The notes under the pieces were generated by a model. It did not search any database. It had not been told where the DNA came from and was given only the letters and a program-made list of their open reading frames with translations. From positions 88,354-123,556 of the forward strand of contig CADCNT010000003.1 of the NCBI GenBank assembly GCA_902802905.1: DNA of 35,203 nucleotides, written 5' to 3'. The stretch is from an uncultured Erysipelotrichaceae bacterium (GTDB taxonomy: Bacteria > Bacillota_I > Bacilli_A > RFN20 > CAG-826). Made by a program: the position numbers and the translations under genes. Of the stretch, positions 1 through 8,383 are shown piece after piece (position 1 is the first letter of the stretch; every line of letters starts with the position of its first letter).

Positions 1-378
1 TAAAGCGTAAGCGAACATATATGCGTAGCATTTGGCTTGGCCTAGATGCCATTGGAGGTTTTCTTCGCGGAATTCATCAAGTTCAATTACTGTGGTTTTG
101 ATTTCATCAATGATATATTCTTTTTCACTCTTTTTGATGATGCCATCTGCTCTTCCTTGAAGAGTAATCTCGATATCTTCTACGAGGAATGTCTGCTTTA
201 AAGGATATTCAGAAATATAATTCTTCCCTTGAGCGGATTGATATACGGAATGGAGTCTACTACCTTCGGTTTGACTAGAACGATTAAAAACGCGGTTATC
301 TATATCACCGCTTCTTAAAAGAAAATCCACCAACTGATGGACCGAGAGTTCAATGTGAGCTTTCTTTTCTACTTTCAT
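1..378 (-). CDS. DinG-like helicase with N-terminal PD-(D/E)XK nuclease domain (partial, N-terminal 126 aa)
   Basis: The reading frame is open from an ATG at 378 to the left edge of the window, so only the first 126 residues are present. The protein starts MKVEKKAHIELSVHQLVDFL and contains LLRSGDIDNR, then GRADGI, IDEIKTT and QAKCYAYMFA. This order (D in GRADG, E-x-K in DEIK, then a Q/Y helix) is a RecB/Cas4-type PD-(D/E)XK nuclease signature. The LRSGDIDNR opening is familiar to me from long Bacillota proteins that fuse this nuclease to an XPD/DinG-type DNA helicase. The helicase part lies outside the window, so that half is inference. The start overlaps the fmt stop by 4 nt (ATGA), so the two are likely co-transcribed and translationally coupled. 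Confidence 0.6.
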   Translation of the reverse strand, partial: MKVEKKAHIELSVHQLVDFLLRSGDIDNRVFNRSSQTEGSRLHSVYQSAQGKNYISEYPLKQTFLVEDIEITLQGRADGIIKKSEKEYIIDEIKTTVIELDEFREENLQWHLGQAKCYAYMFAYAL

Positions 379-1307
379 CTAAGTTTCTTGCCTAGTAAAT
401 GAGGTTGTCCATTAATAAAGGACATGTAGTCCATTCTTTTCTTTCCTTCTAATTGCACGCTTAGTAAGGAAAGGATTCCGTTTGTGGTTTGCAAATGCAA
501 GCCCCTTTTATCTGCTTTTATAATTTCACCAACTTCGCCAATCATCTCATCGGAGACAATTTCTGATTGATAAATTTTTAATTTAAGTTCATCTAAATAT
601 AAGTACGCTCCTGGAACATCACTTAAGGCTCTAATAAAACCAAATAGTTGCTCTTTAGATTTATTTAAATCTAGTTTTTCTTCTTCTGGCTTAATTGAAG
701 GAGCAAAAGTTACCAAGGATTCATCTTGTGGAGTACCTGGGAGTTTATTATCTAAATAAAGAGGTAAGGCTCTTAAGATCAATCTAAGAGCGGCGTCACC
801 CATCTTTTTAAACAAGGATGTTGAGTTATCTAAAGGTGATATCTCTACTTCTTCAGTAGCGTACATCTCACCAGCATCCATTTCTTTTACCATTTTCATA
901 AGAGTCATGCCGGTGACTTTTTCATTATTCATTAAGGCATATTGAATAGGAGCGGCTCCTCGATATTTTGGAAGCAAGCTGCCATGGAGATTAATACATC
1001 CTTGAGCAGGAATATCTAATAAACCTTGTGGCACGATTTGGCCATAGGCCAATGTGATAATAACGTCCGGTTTTAATTCGCTAACAAAATCGTATTCTTT
1101 ACGAATTTTGATTGGTTGATAAACTGGAATATTATGTGCTTGAGCAACGACTTTTGTTGGTACTGGTTCTAATATTTTTTTACGGCCAACAGGACGATCA
1201 GGTTGAGCAATGACCGCAACGACATTGTATCCAGCAGAAATAAGGCCTTCGAGTACGGTGGCGGAGATTTCTGGGGTGCCCATAAAAATAATACGTTTAT
1301 CTGTCAT
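375..1307 (-). CDS. fmt: methionyl-tRNA formyltransferase
   Basis: Transfers a formyl group from 10-formyl-tetrahydrofolate to initiator Met-tRNA in the cytoplasm. The 310-aa protein starts MTDKRIIFMGTPE, carries the folate/catalytic motif INLHGSLLPKYRGAAP and the MDAGEMY segment, and ends with the usual C-terminal tRNA-binding domain; the length is normal for the family. The frame extends 15 codons further upstream, but the ATG at 1307 aligns with family N-termini and is preceded by an AAGG-type ribosome site. A TATAAT box for this strand is visible at 1324-1329. The stop is TGA and overlaps the downstream nuclease-helicase start. Confidence 0.95.
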   Translation of the reverse strand: MTDKRIIFMGTPEISATVLEGLISAGYNVVAVIAQPDRPVGRKKILEPVPTKVVAQAHNIPVYQPIKIRKEYDFVSELKPDVIITLAYGQIVPQGLLDIPAQGCINLHGSLLPKYRGAAPIQYALMNNEKVTGMTLMKMVKEMDAGEMYATEEVEISPLDNSTSLFKKMGDAALRLILRALPLYLDNKLPGTPQDESLVTFAPSIKPEEEKLDLNKSKEQLFGFIRALSDVPGAYLYLDELKLKIYQSEIVSDEMIGEVGEIIKADKRGLHLQTTNGILSLLSVQLEGKKRMDYMSFINGQPHLLGKKLR

Positions 1308-1365
1308 ATTTAATACCTTAAGTATTATAAACGAGAATGTGCTGTTTCTCAAACGGAAAAACGAG

Positions 1366-1371
1366 TATAAT
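1366..1371 (+). promoter_or_regulatory. -10 box of the phosphodiesterase gene, near-leaderless
   Basis: TATAAT lies 8 nt before the ATG at 1380. Transcription would start within 1-2 nt of the start codon. The intervening TACCTTTG contains no Shine-Dalgarno sequence. No good -35 is visible (TGTTTC at 1343-1348 at best). Confidence 0.45.
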
Positions 1372-1379
1372 TACCTTTG

Positions 1380-1841
1380 ATGAAAATTCTTTTACTTAGC
1401 GACACTCACCGTGACGATCAAATCATGTTTGATTTAAAAAGAATGTATCCTAACATGGATTTATATCTCCATGCTGGTGATAGCGTGTCTGATGAATATT
1501 CAATCCATCCTTTTATTTCTGTGAATGGTAACTGTGATTACTACCCATTCCCAGAATTTTATCGTGTAGCCACACCAATTGGATATCTTTTAATGAGACA
1601 TCTTCCATACTTCGATGATAAGCAAGTAAAAGACAATAAAATTCTCATTCATGGACACACCCACAAAATTAAAGTAAATTTCGATTGCGACAAAGTTTTT
1701 CTTTGTCCAGGTTCACCGAATTTACCGAAAGATGAAACTGAAGGAACATATATGATTTTGGACCTCAAAGAGAAGGGAAGTTTCATCTATATCCATGATG
1801 TTGAAACAAAAAATATTCTCTATACTTATGAAATAAGGTAA
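1380..1841 (+). CDS. YfcE/MJ0936-family metallophosphoesterase
   Basis: A small cytoplasmic calcineurin-like phosphodiesterase of 153 aa. Metal-binding motifs are in the expected order: SDTH (Asp8, His10), HAGD (Asp34), GNCD (Asn51, Asp53) and HGHTH (residues 91-95). This matches the YfcE/MJ0936 family, whose members hydrolyse phosphodiesters in vitro but whose cellular substrate is usually unknown. In many Bacillota a relative sits beside rph and a nucleoside-triphosphatase gene, which is not the case here. A TTG one codon upstream is in frame, but ATG at 1380 is preferred. There is no Shine-Dalgarno sequence; the -10 box is almost on top of the start. It diverges from fmt. Confidence 0.85.
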   Translation: MKILLLSDTHRDDQIMFDLKRMYPNMDLYLHAGDSVSDEYSIHPFISVNGNCDYYPFPEFYRVATPIGYLLMRHLPYFDDKQVKDNKILIHGHTHKIKVNFDCDKVFLCPGSPNLPKDETEGTYMILDLKEKGSFIYIHDVETKNILYTYEIR

Positions 1842-1867
1842 AATACACAAGGAAAGTAGGACTAATT

Positions 1868-3871
1868 ATGTACCCTGAATACAGAAAAGTTAAAAACTGC
1901 GCTGCTGAAGCAAATCAACTTCTCAGCACCTCAAGAACAATGGAAGACATTTTTGTCTTATCCACCAAAAGAAACTTAAAAAGACTTGCCGTCACCTACA
2001 CAAACAATGAAGGCAAACTCAAAAAATACAAATATTCCCGTTTTAGAAAGCATGCATTCGAAATCGCATCCATTCTTTCTAATTTCATGATTCAACAACC
2101 AAAGAATGTGCCAATCGTCTTAAAAGCAAGCAACGGACCACACTGGGGTGAAATCTTCTGGGCTATTTTAATGACCGGATATAAACCATTATTAGTGGAT
2201 GCCAGAACTTCTAAAGAAGGAACCGAAAACCTCATTAAGCAAGGTAAGGCTGTTGCTATTATTACCGACGATAACTTTAGTTATGATGTTCCAAAATTCT
2301 CATTAAGAGATATCTTGGAAGAAAAACACAGTTATGAATTTGCTCCTAACTGGGAAAACGAAGTTATCTTCTGCTCTAGCGGCACTACTGGTGATGTTAA
2401 ACTCATGGTTTATAACGGCGAAAATCTCTGCCACCAAATCTTGGCAGCCTTAGATTTCGCTGATACCACCAAAGATCTTTTGTATCCAAAATCAATGGGA
2501 CCATTAAGAGTTTTAGCCATGATTCCATTCCATCACATCTTTGGCTTCATCGCTACCTTCTTATGGTATTTCTATTACGGCGCAAACTTTGTTTTTGTCC
2601 GTTCTTTAGCACCATCTGAAGTTCAAAGCGTTTCCCAAAAATGTAAAGTTACCCATGTTTTCTCAGTCCCATTATTCTGGGATTCTTTAGCCCAAGGCTT
2701 AGAGAGAAAGAAAGCATTAGAAACTCCGGCCAAACAACAATATATTGATAAATTAATCGGTTATAACACTGGCAAAATCTTAAAAGAAGAAGCTGGACCA
2801 TATAAGACAGTACAAAAAGTTTTACAAAGTAAGTTATTAGGAACCAAGGTCAGATATTGTATTTCTGGTGGCGGTTATCTTGATAGCAAGACCCAAACAA
2901 TCATTAACGGTATCGGTTATCCTTTATATAACGGATATGGCATGACCGAAATCGGTATTACCTCTGTTGAACTTTCACCAATCGTTGAACTCCGTTTAAA
3001 AGGCAGTATCGGTATCCCACTACATGGCATTTCCTATAAAATTAAACCAACTAATCCTGCCAATCCAAATAGCGGTGAACTTTTAGTTAAATCTCCAATC
3101 ACCCACATTAGAGAAATCATTGGTGGTGTGGAAAAAGAAACTACTTTAGATAAAGATGGTTACTTCTCCACTGGCGACATTGCTGAAGTCGACGCCACAA
3201 ACAGATACTACCTTAAAGGTAGAATTAAAGATGTCATCATTAACGCTGATGGTGAAAACATCTTCCCAGATGAGCTTGAAATCTACTTCAAAAAAATCGC
3301 CCACGTTAACAACGTCTGTGTTTTAGGTGTTGATCAAAAAGGTAGTAAGAATCAAAGAATCGTCTGTGCTGTTGAAATTGATAACAGCATCTCTGAAGAT
3401 GAAATTGAAGTCTTAAAGAAAGAAATGCTCGCTGCTGGACAAGACTTACCAAAAGGCACAAAGATTACTGAATTCTACTTCTGCAGAAGTAAATTACCAG
3501 TCGCTAATAATATGAAGGTCAAGAGATTCGTAGTTAAGAAAGGTATCGAATCCCGTAATGGAGATTACATCCCATTTGACTACAAGAAAGAAGTTAAATC
3601 TACAAGACAATTCTCTAGCGAAGTTGTTAAAGAAATCCTTGAACCAATGAGAAAAATCTTCTCAAGAATCTTAATTCTTCCAGAATTTAAGATTGATGAT
3701 GATGCCCATTGGGTTGATGCTTTAGGCGGAGACTCCATGAGCTATGTTGAACTCATCACCACCGTTCAAGAAGAATTCGATGTCATAATCCCAGAAACAT
3801 CATATGGCAAGTTAACTTGCGTCAATGACTTTGTTGAAGAGATTATGAAGTTAAAAAGTGCGAAAAAATAA
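1868..3871 (+). CDS. AMP-forming acyl/amino-acid ligase fused to a carrier protein domain
   Basis: A 667-aa, two-domain protein. The adenylation domain shows IFCSSGTTGDVKLM (P-loop, about 167-180), YNGYGMTEIG (354-363), YFSTGDI (432-438), LKGRIKDVIINADGENIFP (449-467) and a C-terminal lysine in NNMKVKRF (Lys550). The last 70 residues form an acyl/peptidyl-carrier domain with LGGDSMSYVEL, the serine at about 623 being the phosphopantetheine site. It should activate a carboxylate as an adenylate and load it onto its own carrier arm. There is no condensation, thioesterase or reductase domain and no biosynthetic neighbour, so substrate and acceptor are unknown; a DltA/DltC-like aminoacylation or fatty-acyl transfer role is possible. 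No signal peptide. AGGAAAGTAGGA precedes the ATG. Its codon use is rich in C-ending codons, as in well-expressed genes. Confidence 0.85.
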   Translation: MYPEYRKVKNCAAEANQLLSTSRTMEDIFVLSTKRNLKRLAVTYTNNEGKLKKYKYSRFRKHAFEIASILSNFMIQQPKNVPIVLKASNGPHWGEIFWAILMTGYKPLLVDARTSKEGTENLIKQGKAVAIITDDNFSYDVPKFSLRDILEEKHSYEFAPNWENEVIFCSSGTTGDVKLMVYNGENLCHQILAALDFADTTKDLLYPKSMGPLRVLAMIPFHHIFGFIATFLWYFYYGANFVFVRSLAPSEVQSVSQKCKVTHVFSVPLFWDSLAQGLERKKALETPAKQQYIDKLIGYNTGKILKEEAGPYKTVQKVLQSKLLGTKVRYCISGGGYLDSKTQTIINGIGYPLYNGYGMTEIGITSVELSPIVELRLKGSIGIPLHGISYKIKPTNPANPNSGELLVKSPITHIREIIGGVEKETTLDKDGYFSTGDIAEVDATNRYYLKGRIKDVIINADGENIFPDELEIYFKKIAHVNNVCVLGVDQKGSKNQRIVCAVEIDNSISEDEIEVLKKEMLAAGQDLPKGTKITEFYFCRSKLPVANNMKVKRFVVKKGIESRNGDYIPFDYKKEVKSTRQFSSEVVKEILEPMRKIFSRILILPEFKIDDDAHWVDALGGDSMSYVELITTVQEEFDVIIPETSYGKLTCVNDFVEEIMKLKSAKK

Positions 3872-3884
3872 TTACAAATAATAT

Positions 3885-3913
3885 TTGCATTATTTATACG
3901 TATTTAGTATCAT
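3885..3913 (+). promoter_or_regulatory. rpsT promoter
   Basis: TTGCAT (3885-3890), a 17-bp spacer and TATCAT (3908-3913) form a good sigma-A-type promoter. It implies a start near 3920 and a leader of about 24 nt carrying the AAGAAGG ribosome site of rpsT. Confidence 0.7.
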
Positions 3914-3943
3914 TATCGCTGACGCAAAAAAGAAGGTATACAC

Positions 3944-4207
3944 ATGGCAAACATTAAATCTCAAATCAAACGTAATCGTACAAACGAAGAGGCACGCTTA
4001 AGAAACAAGGCTGCAAAGAGCGCTATCAGAACCGCTGTTAAAAAGGTCAGAGTCGCTGTTGAAGCCAAGAACTTAGAAGAAGCTGAAAAAGCTTTATTAG
4101 CTGCTACCCGTTTAATCGACAAGTCTGTCTCTGATGGCATTCAGCACAAAAACACTGCCAGCAGACAAAAGAGTGAAATCCAAAGATTAGTCAATTCTTT
4201 AAAATAA
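3944..4207 (+). CDS. rpsT: 30S ribosomal protein S20
   Basis: An 87-aa, strongly basic, helical protein starting MANIKSQIKRNRTNEEARLRNK and containing KKVRVAVEAKN and GIQHKNTASRQKSEIQRLV, the hallmark S20 tail. It binds 16S rRNA in the small subunit. The start follows AAGAAGG by 7 nt. It has its own promoter and a terminator at 4265-4286. It converges on holA, a neighbourhood (comEC-holA-rpsT) common in Bacillota. Confidence 0.97.
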   Translation: MANIKSQIKRNRTNEEARLRNKAAKSAIRTAVKKVRVAVEAKNLEEAEKALLAATRLIDKSVSDGIQHKNTASRQKSEIQRLVNSLK

Positions 4208-4219
4208 GTAATACTTAAT

Positions 4220-5200
4220 TTATTGCGTTTTAAATTTTAACAAAAACAATTCAAAACCATAATTGCGGTCCACAAGACCGCTTTTTATGTCGAGATCTAA
4301 TTGATACAAAGTATCTAATGTTTCTCTAATGGTTTTATCTGATATCATAGGCAAAAGTTTAGAGAGAATATAGACTCTGCCTGGTTTGATTTTCAATTCA
4401 CTAGCTATGTCTTCTTTAGACATTCTTTTTTTAGATAAATAACTGACTTGAGATAATAAACGGAATTGATTGCCTAATTGAGAGATTAAAGTCGCTACTT
4501 GAATGTTTTGTACTTTTAAATCTCTAAACAGCGAAACCGCTTCAGCGTTCTTTTTATCTATTAATAAATTAAAAATAAGGAAAGCATTGTCGTCTAATGG
4601 CTTATTAACCATCAAGATAACATCTTTATAACGAATATGGTCAGTATATAAAGTTAAAACTTGGACACTATTTTGGAATAAACCAACATCTCCAGAAGTA
4701 CGATCTGCAAGTTCCATAATCGCATCACGGTCAATAACTACGTTATGTTTATCTAAATAGGCTTTAACATATTCGCTCCAGCCTTTTTCATCAGGGTCCA
4801 CTATTTGCACAATCTTTGCTTTTTCTTTTAATGTTTTAAATAAATCTGATTTTTCATCAACCGAAGAAGAAGCAACAGACAGAATCAAGCAAGCATCAGT
4901 GTCTTGACTATTTTCAGAAATATAATTGAGGAGTTCACCATAGTTTTGATCGCTTTCGATCTTGTTTTTTGGTTTTGGTTTTAAAAGGAAATAGCAGTTT
5001 TCAAGTGAAACTACCTTTTTTTCATATCCAAGGGCGACATATTTGCATTCATCTACTGCGTCTTGCACTAAAGCATTGTGTCCATCTAACTTAATAAAAT
5101 TAAGTTCATCAGGTTTTTCGCTACCTAAAAATGCTTCGCCAATCTTACGGATTTGCGATTTGATTGTAGGACCTTGATTTCCGTATACTAAGTAAATCAT
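4220..5200 (-). CDS. holA: DNA polymerase III delta subunit
   Basis: The clamp-loader delta subunit, which opens the sliding clamp during replication. It starts MIYLVYGNQGPTIKSQIRKI and contains a long helical C-terminal part (VATLISQLGNQFRLLSQV, IKPGRVYILSKLLP, LYQLDLDIKSGLVD) typical of HolA; about 326 aa, normal for the family. Two in-frame ATGs occur (5206 and 5200). The second is chosen because it matches the family start and lies 7 nt from a TATAAT box at 5208-5213, giving a predicted leaderless mRNA. It follows comEC by 28 bp. Confidence 0.9.
   Translation of the reverse strand: MIYLVYGNQGPTIKSQIRKIGEAFLGSEKPDELNFIKLDGHNALVQDAVDECKYVALGYEKKVVSLENCYFLLKPKPKNKIESDQNYGELLNYISENSQDTDACLILSVASSSVDEKSDLFKTLKEKAKIVQIVDPDEKGWSEYVKAYLDKHNVVIDRDAIMELADRTSGDVGLFQNSVQVLTLYTDHIRYKDVILMVNKPLDDNAFLIFNLLIDKKNAEAVSLFRDLKVQNIQVATLISQLGNQFRLLSQVSYLSKKRMSKEDIASELKIKPGRVYILSKLLPMISDKTIRETLDTLYQLDLDIKSGLVDRNYGFELFLLKFKTQ
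4265..4286 (+). terminator. rpsT terminator, inside the holA coding region
   Basis: GCGGTC (4265-4270), a 5-nt loop, GACCGC (4276-4281) and five Ts. It lies 58 nt past the rpsT stop, within the 3' end of the convergent holA gene. Confidence 0.75.
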
Positions 5201-5207
5201 CGTCATT

Positions 5208-5238
5208 ATTATAACTTATTTGTCAAAATCATTGCCAA
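5208..5238 (-). promoter_or_regulatory. possible holA promoter, leaderless
   Basis: On the minus strand TTGGCA (5233-5238), a 19-bp spacer and TATAAT (5208-5213) overlap the end of comEC. The predicted start coincides with the ATG at 5200. The long spacer lowers confidence. Confidence 0.4.
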
Positions 5239-7235
5239 TAAGTTATCGTTCCTTCATAGTCGGTACGTCGAATGATAACATTATTTTTCTTTAAGATGGT
5301 CAGTACTATGTCATGTGGATGACCATATTTGTTATTCTTGCCACAGGATATTATTCCTACCTTTGGTGACAAATATTTAACGAATTGGTCACTTGTCGAC
5401 GTGTTTGATCCATGGTGTCCAACTTTAAAAATGTCACAAGGAATCGACTCATTATCTTTCATGATTTGATTTTCAATCTTTTTAGGAGCGTCACCCGTGA
5501 TTAAATAGTTATATTTATTGGTTTTAAAGCCAATAACTAAAGAACAATCATTTTCCTCGTTCCATAATTCTGGATAGACATTGTAGTTTTGAAAAGTCAT
5601 TCCTCCAATAGTTAATGGGAAAAGTGAATAATCATTTACATATTGCTTGACTGTAAAGTGTTCTATTAAAGAATCAACAGCCCCAGAATGGTCATAATCA
5701 TCATGGGTGGTTATCAATAAATCAATGTTATATATCCGGTTCTTTTTAAAAAATGGGATTAATGAATTAGTAGCGATATCTTGATAAATACTACCGCCAG
5801 TATCAATCAAAACGGAATATTTATTTCTTCTAATTAGTGTAGCATCTCCTTGACCTACATTTATGAAAGAAACCTGGTCTACAAATAGATTTTTATATGG
5901 AATAAACAAAAGAGAATTATATAAAGCGAACGCCACTAATGAGATTTTAAACATTGGTTTGAATCTACTTGCAAAATAATAAACCGAAACGATATACATT
6001 CCTTCAAATATTGTGATTAGTAAACTATTCATCTCCATTCCATAGAATTTAATATTGATCTTGTTAAAAAAGCTAATCATGTTGGTCAAAAACCAACCAT
6101 AAGAATTAAGAAAAGAATAAATAGGGATGCCAATAAAAGATATAAGCGACAAAAAATAATAAAGAACGAAAAATGGAGCAAGAATAAGTTGATAAATCGG
6201 TGAAGTAATTGAGACTTCGTGATAGAAATCTAACGCAAACGGAACAAAAGCCATAAGAATCAATATAGTCATTAACAATCTCTTCTTGAATCGTTTGAAT
6301 CCGTGAATTGAATTTATGAAAAAGAATGATATTATCGGAATAAAATAAGTAAGGATAAACCCACTTTGATACGCCAGATGGTAATCGATTAACAAAAAGA
6401 ATATAGCGGAAAATGATATCAGTTCGAGATAAGAGAACTTCTTTTTAAGTAGATATTCATTGATCCATCTTAATAGTTTAAGAAATACAAATTTTATTAC
6501 TACAAATCTTGGGTATGAAAATATCAGGAAAGGTAAGAATAAGGCAATTACAACTATATCTTTCGCTTTATCTTTCTTGATTAAATATGATAAGAGTAAA
6601 GAAAATAGCAAATAGACTATAGATAAATAGAATCCACTATTAGATAAGAGTCTATTTAAGTGTAGACTCTGGCTTTGCTGATACACTTCTTCATCGCTCC
6701 CCATAGAGAAAAGAAATGAACCGATTAACGCACTGGAGTTACTATCAAATTTAGCAAGGAAATTCTTCTTAACTTGATGAAGGCGAAAAGGGGTGAGAAA
6801 TTTAACCTTAATATCACTTGGGTACATCTGGGAGTATACCCCTTTATTATTTAGATATTCTTTAAAGTTGAAACCTGATTCAATCGTCACTGAATCAAAT
6901 GGTGTCTTTTCACCCCTTATAAGCAAAATATCGCCTATCTCATAAGGATGATCTTTTTGATAGACATACATCCTTTCAAATGTCGAATTAATAATGTAAT
7001 AGTTGTCCTTGGCTTCTTCCACCACCGAAAGATATTCAGCTTTGTTGTAAGAAGGACGAATAAAGGACAATCCCACTCCGAGCAAGGAAGATATTGTCAT
7101 GAACAATAAAGTCTTCTTACCGAAGCGATAAAAGCCAAAAGCTAGCAAAATGACAGCTTCAATTATCCCTAGCACTATGCCGGTTCTAATATTGATACCA
7201 ACAAAAAGCGATAAGAATAAGAGAAATACAATCAC
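5229..7235 (-). CDS. comEC: ComEC/Rec2 DNA-uptake channel protein
   Basis: A 668-aa polytopic membrane protein: several hydrophobic N-terminal segments, a soluble OB-like part, the Competence transmembrane domain (about 180-450), and a C-terminal metallo-beta-lactamase domain with NVGQGDATLI, IDTGGS, TTHDDYDHSGAVD, ITGDAP and VGHHGSNTSTS. In naturally competent bacteria it passes single-stranded DNA across the membrane. It is somewhat shorter than the B. subtilis protein but has all recognisable domains. The start codon is GTG and overlaps the comEA stop by 4 nt (GTGA), so the pair is coupled. No other competence gene is seen here, so functional competence is only a possibility. Confidence 0.93.
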   Translation of the reverse strand: MIVFLLFLSLFVGINIRTGIVLGIIEAVILLAFGFYRFGKKTLLFMTISSLLGVGLSFIRPSYNKAEYLSVVEEAKDNYYIINSTFERMYVYQKDHPYEIGDILLIRGEKTPFDSVTIESGFNFKEYLNNKGVYSQMYPSDIKVKFLTPFRLHQVKKNFLAKFDSNSSALIGSFLFSMGSDEEVYQQSQSLHLNRLLSNSGFYLSIVYLLFSLLLSYLIKKDKAKDIVVIALFLPFLIFSYPRFVVIKFVFLKLLRWINEYLLKKKFSYLELISFSAIFFLLIDYHLAYQSGFILTYFIPIISFFFINSIHGFKRFKKRLLMTILILMAFVPFALDFYHEVSITSPIYQLILAPFFVLYYFLSLISFIGIPIYSFLNSYGWFLTNMISFFNKINIKFYGMEMNSLLITIFEGMYIVSVYYFASRFKPMFKISLVAFALYNSLLFIPYKNLFVDQVSFINVGQGDATLIRRNKYSVLIDTGGSIYQDIATNSLIPFFKKNRIYNIDLLITTHDDYDHSGAVDSLIEHFTVKQYVNDYSLFPLTIGGMTFQNYNVYPELWNEENDCSLVIGFKTNKYNYLITGDAPKKIENQIMKDNESIPCDIFKVGHHGSNTSTSDQFVKYLSPKVGIISCGKNNKYGHPHDIVLTILKKNNVIIRRTDYEGTITYWQ

Positions 7236-7762
7236 GCGTGCAAGATTACATATCCACGGATTTTGCGGTAAGTGGCGTTACCGATACCATACACTTCCAT
7301 CAATTGTTCAAGAGTAGAAAACATTCCTTTTTCTTCTCTATAGGAGACGATGGAATTGGCTAAAGTCGAAGTGATTCCACTTATAGTGGATAAAGTAGTA
7401 GCGTCATCACTATTGATGTTGACCTTTGTGACTTCACTAGTGTTACAGACATCACTGGAATCATATCTAGAAGCAATAAAATAAGTCATTCCTTTGGTGA
7501 GCTCTGCTTCTTCATAGTAAGCACGAGAATCAGCGTTTACAGTTGTTCCACCGGCGGTAGAGATCAAATCTGCCATAGTGGCTCCGTCTTTCATAGTGAA
7601 GTTACCGGTTTTATAGACCTCGCCTTCGACTGCTACAGTAAAAGTGTTTGCAACCTCAGTAACACTCCCAGCAGCGCTACCTTGGATTTTTGGGTCGATT
7701 ATGAGGAAAGCACCAATTACTGCGATGGTGACAATCACGACCCCGATAAGGATTTTAAACAT
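7232..7762 (-). CDS. comEA: ComEA family DNA receptor
   Basis: A 176-aa protein with one N-terminal membrane anchor (ILIGVVIVTIAVIGAFLII), an SLBB-like domain (FTVAVEGEVYKTGNF, DLISTAGG) and a C-terminal helix-hairpin-helix domain (INSDDATTLSTISGITSTLANSIVSYREEKG, LMEVYGIGNATYRKIRGYV, read in two pieces). It binds double-stranded DNA outside the membrane and hands it to ComEC. The GGAGG ribosome site (7774-7778) is 11 nt upstream and forms part of the preceding terminator hairpin. Stop is TGA, overlapping comEC. Confidence 0.93.
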   Translation of the reverse strand: MFKILIGVVIVTIAVIGAFLIIDPKIQGSAAGSVTEVANTFTVAVEGEVYKTGNFTMKDGATMADLISTAGGTTVNADSRAYYEEAELTKGMTYFIASRYDSSDVCNTSEVTKVNINSDDATTLSTISGITSTLANSIVSYREEKGMFSTLEQLMEVYGIGNATYRKIRGYVILHA

Positions 7763-7768
7763 ATAAAT

Positions 7769-7800
7769 AAAAACCTCCCTTCATATAATAAAGAGGGAAG
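7769..7800 (-). terminator. greA terminator whose 3' arm holds the comEA ribosome site
   Basis: On the minus strand CTTCCCTC (7793-7800) pairs with GAAGGGAGG (7774-7782) over about 7 bp including a G-U pair, followed by five Ts. It lies 40 nt past the greA stop. The GGGAGG in the 3' arm is also the only Shine-Dalgarno-like sequence for comEA. Confidence 0.65.
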
Positions 7801-7839
7801 TTTTTCGAAAATTTGCTAAAAAATTTTAAAAAGTTTTAA

Positions 7840-8322
7840 TTAAGCACCAATTTTTAAGACTTCTACTTTGTAGACGCTCTTTGGTCCTTTAACATCGACG
7901 ACGTCGCCAACGACTTTGCCGATAAGCGCTTCACCAAGTGGGCAGGCATTGGAAATCTTGTTATTGAATGGGTCGCTTTCAACAGTGCCAACAATCATAT
8001 ATTTGCCTTCTTTGCCAGTTTCTACAAATCTAATTGTAACAACAGATCCAAGAGCAACTTTGTTTCCTTTTTTGCCAGGCTTACCTTCTTCATCGATAAT
8101 CTCAGCGTTAGAAAGGATGTTTTCAATTTCCTTAATTCTGCCTTCAACTTCAGCTTGTCTATTTCTTGCTGCATCATAGTCAGCGTTTTCTGATAAGTCG
8201 CCTTGAGCACGAGCTTCAGTTAATTGTCTTTTAACTTCTTCTCTAGTGTGATCGATTAATTCACGAAGTTCTTTTTCAAGATTTTCTTTACCAGCTTTGG
8301 TTAATATTACTTTATCTCCCAT
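7840..8322 (-). CDS. greA: transcription elongation factor GreA
   Basis: Stimulates transcript cleavage by backtracked RNA polymerase. The 160-aa protein has the N-terminal coiled coil with the acidic tip GDLSENADYDAARNRQ and the C-terminal FKBP-like domain (VTIRFVETGKEGKYMIVG, GEALIGKVVGDVVDV). Length is normal. The start follows GAGAGG. It has its own promoter at 8352-8381 and its own terminator. Confidence 0.97.
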   Translation of the reverse strand: MGDKVILTKAGKENLEKELRELIDHTREEVKRQLTEARAQGDLSENADYDAARNRQAEVEGRIKEIENILSNAEIIDEEGKPGKKGNKVALGSVVTIRFVETGKEGKYMIVGTVESDPFNNKISNACPLGEALIGKVVGDVVDVKGPKSVYKVEVLKIGA

Positions 8323-8351
8323 GATAGTTACCTCTCAAATTGTCATGCGTT

Positions 8352-8381
8352 ATTATATCAATAACGATTTATTTATTCCAA
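8352..8381 (-). promoter_or_regulatory. greA promoter
   Basis: On the minus strand TTGGAA (8376-8381), an 18-bp spacer and TATAAT (8352-8357). The leader would be about 20 nt and carries GAGAGG. Confidence 0.6.
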
Positions 8382-8383
8382 CA

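Noticed and set aside
7916-8210. Open frames overlapping greA on both strands
   Set aside because: They are shadows of greA, which has full family motifs; the alternative products are low-complexity and lack ribosome sites.
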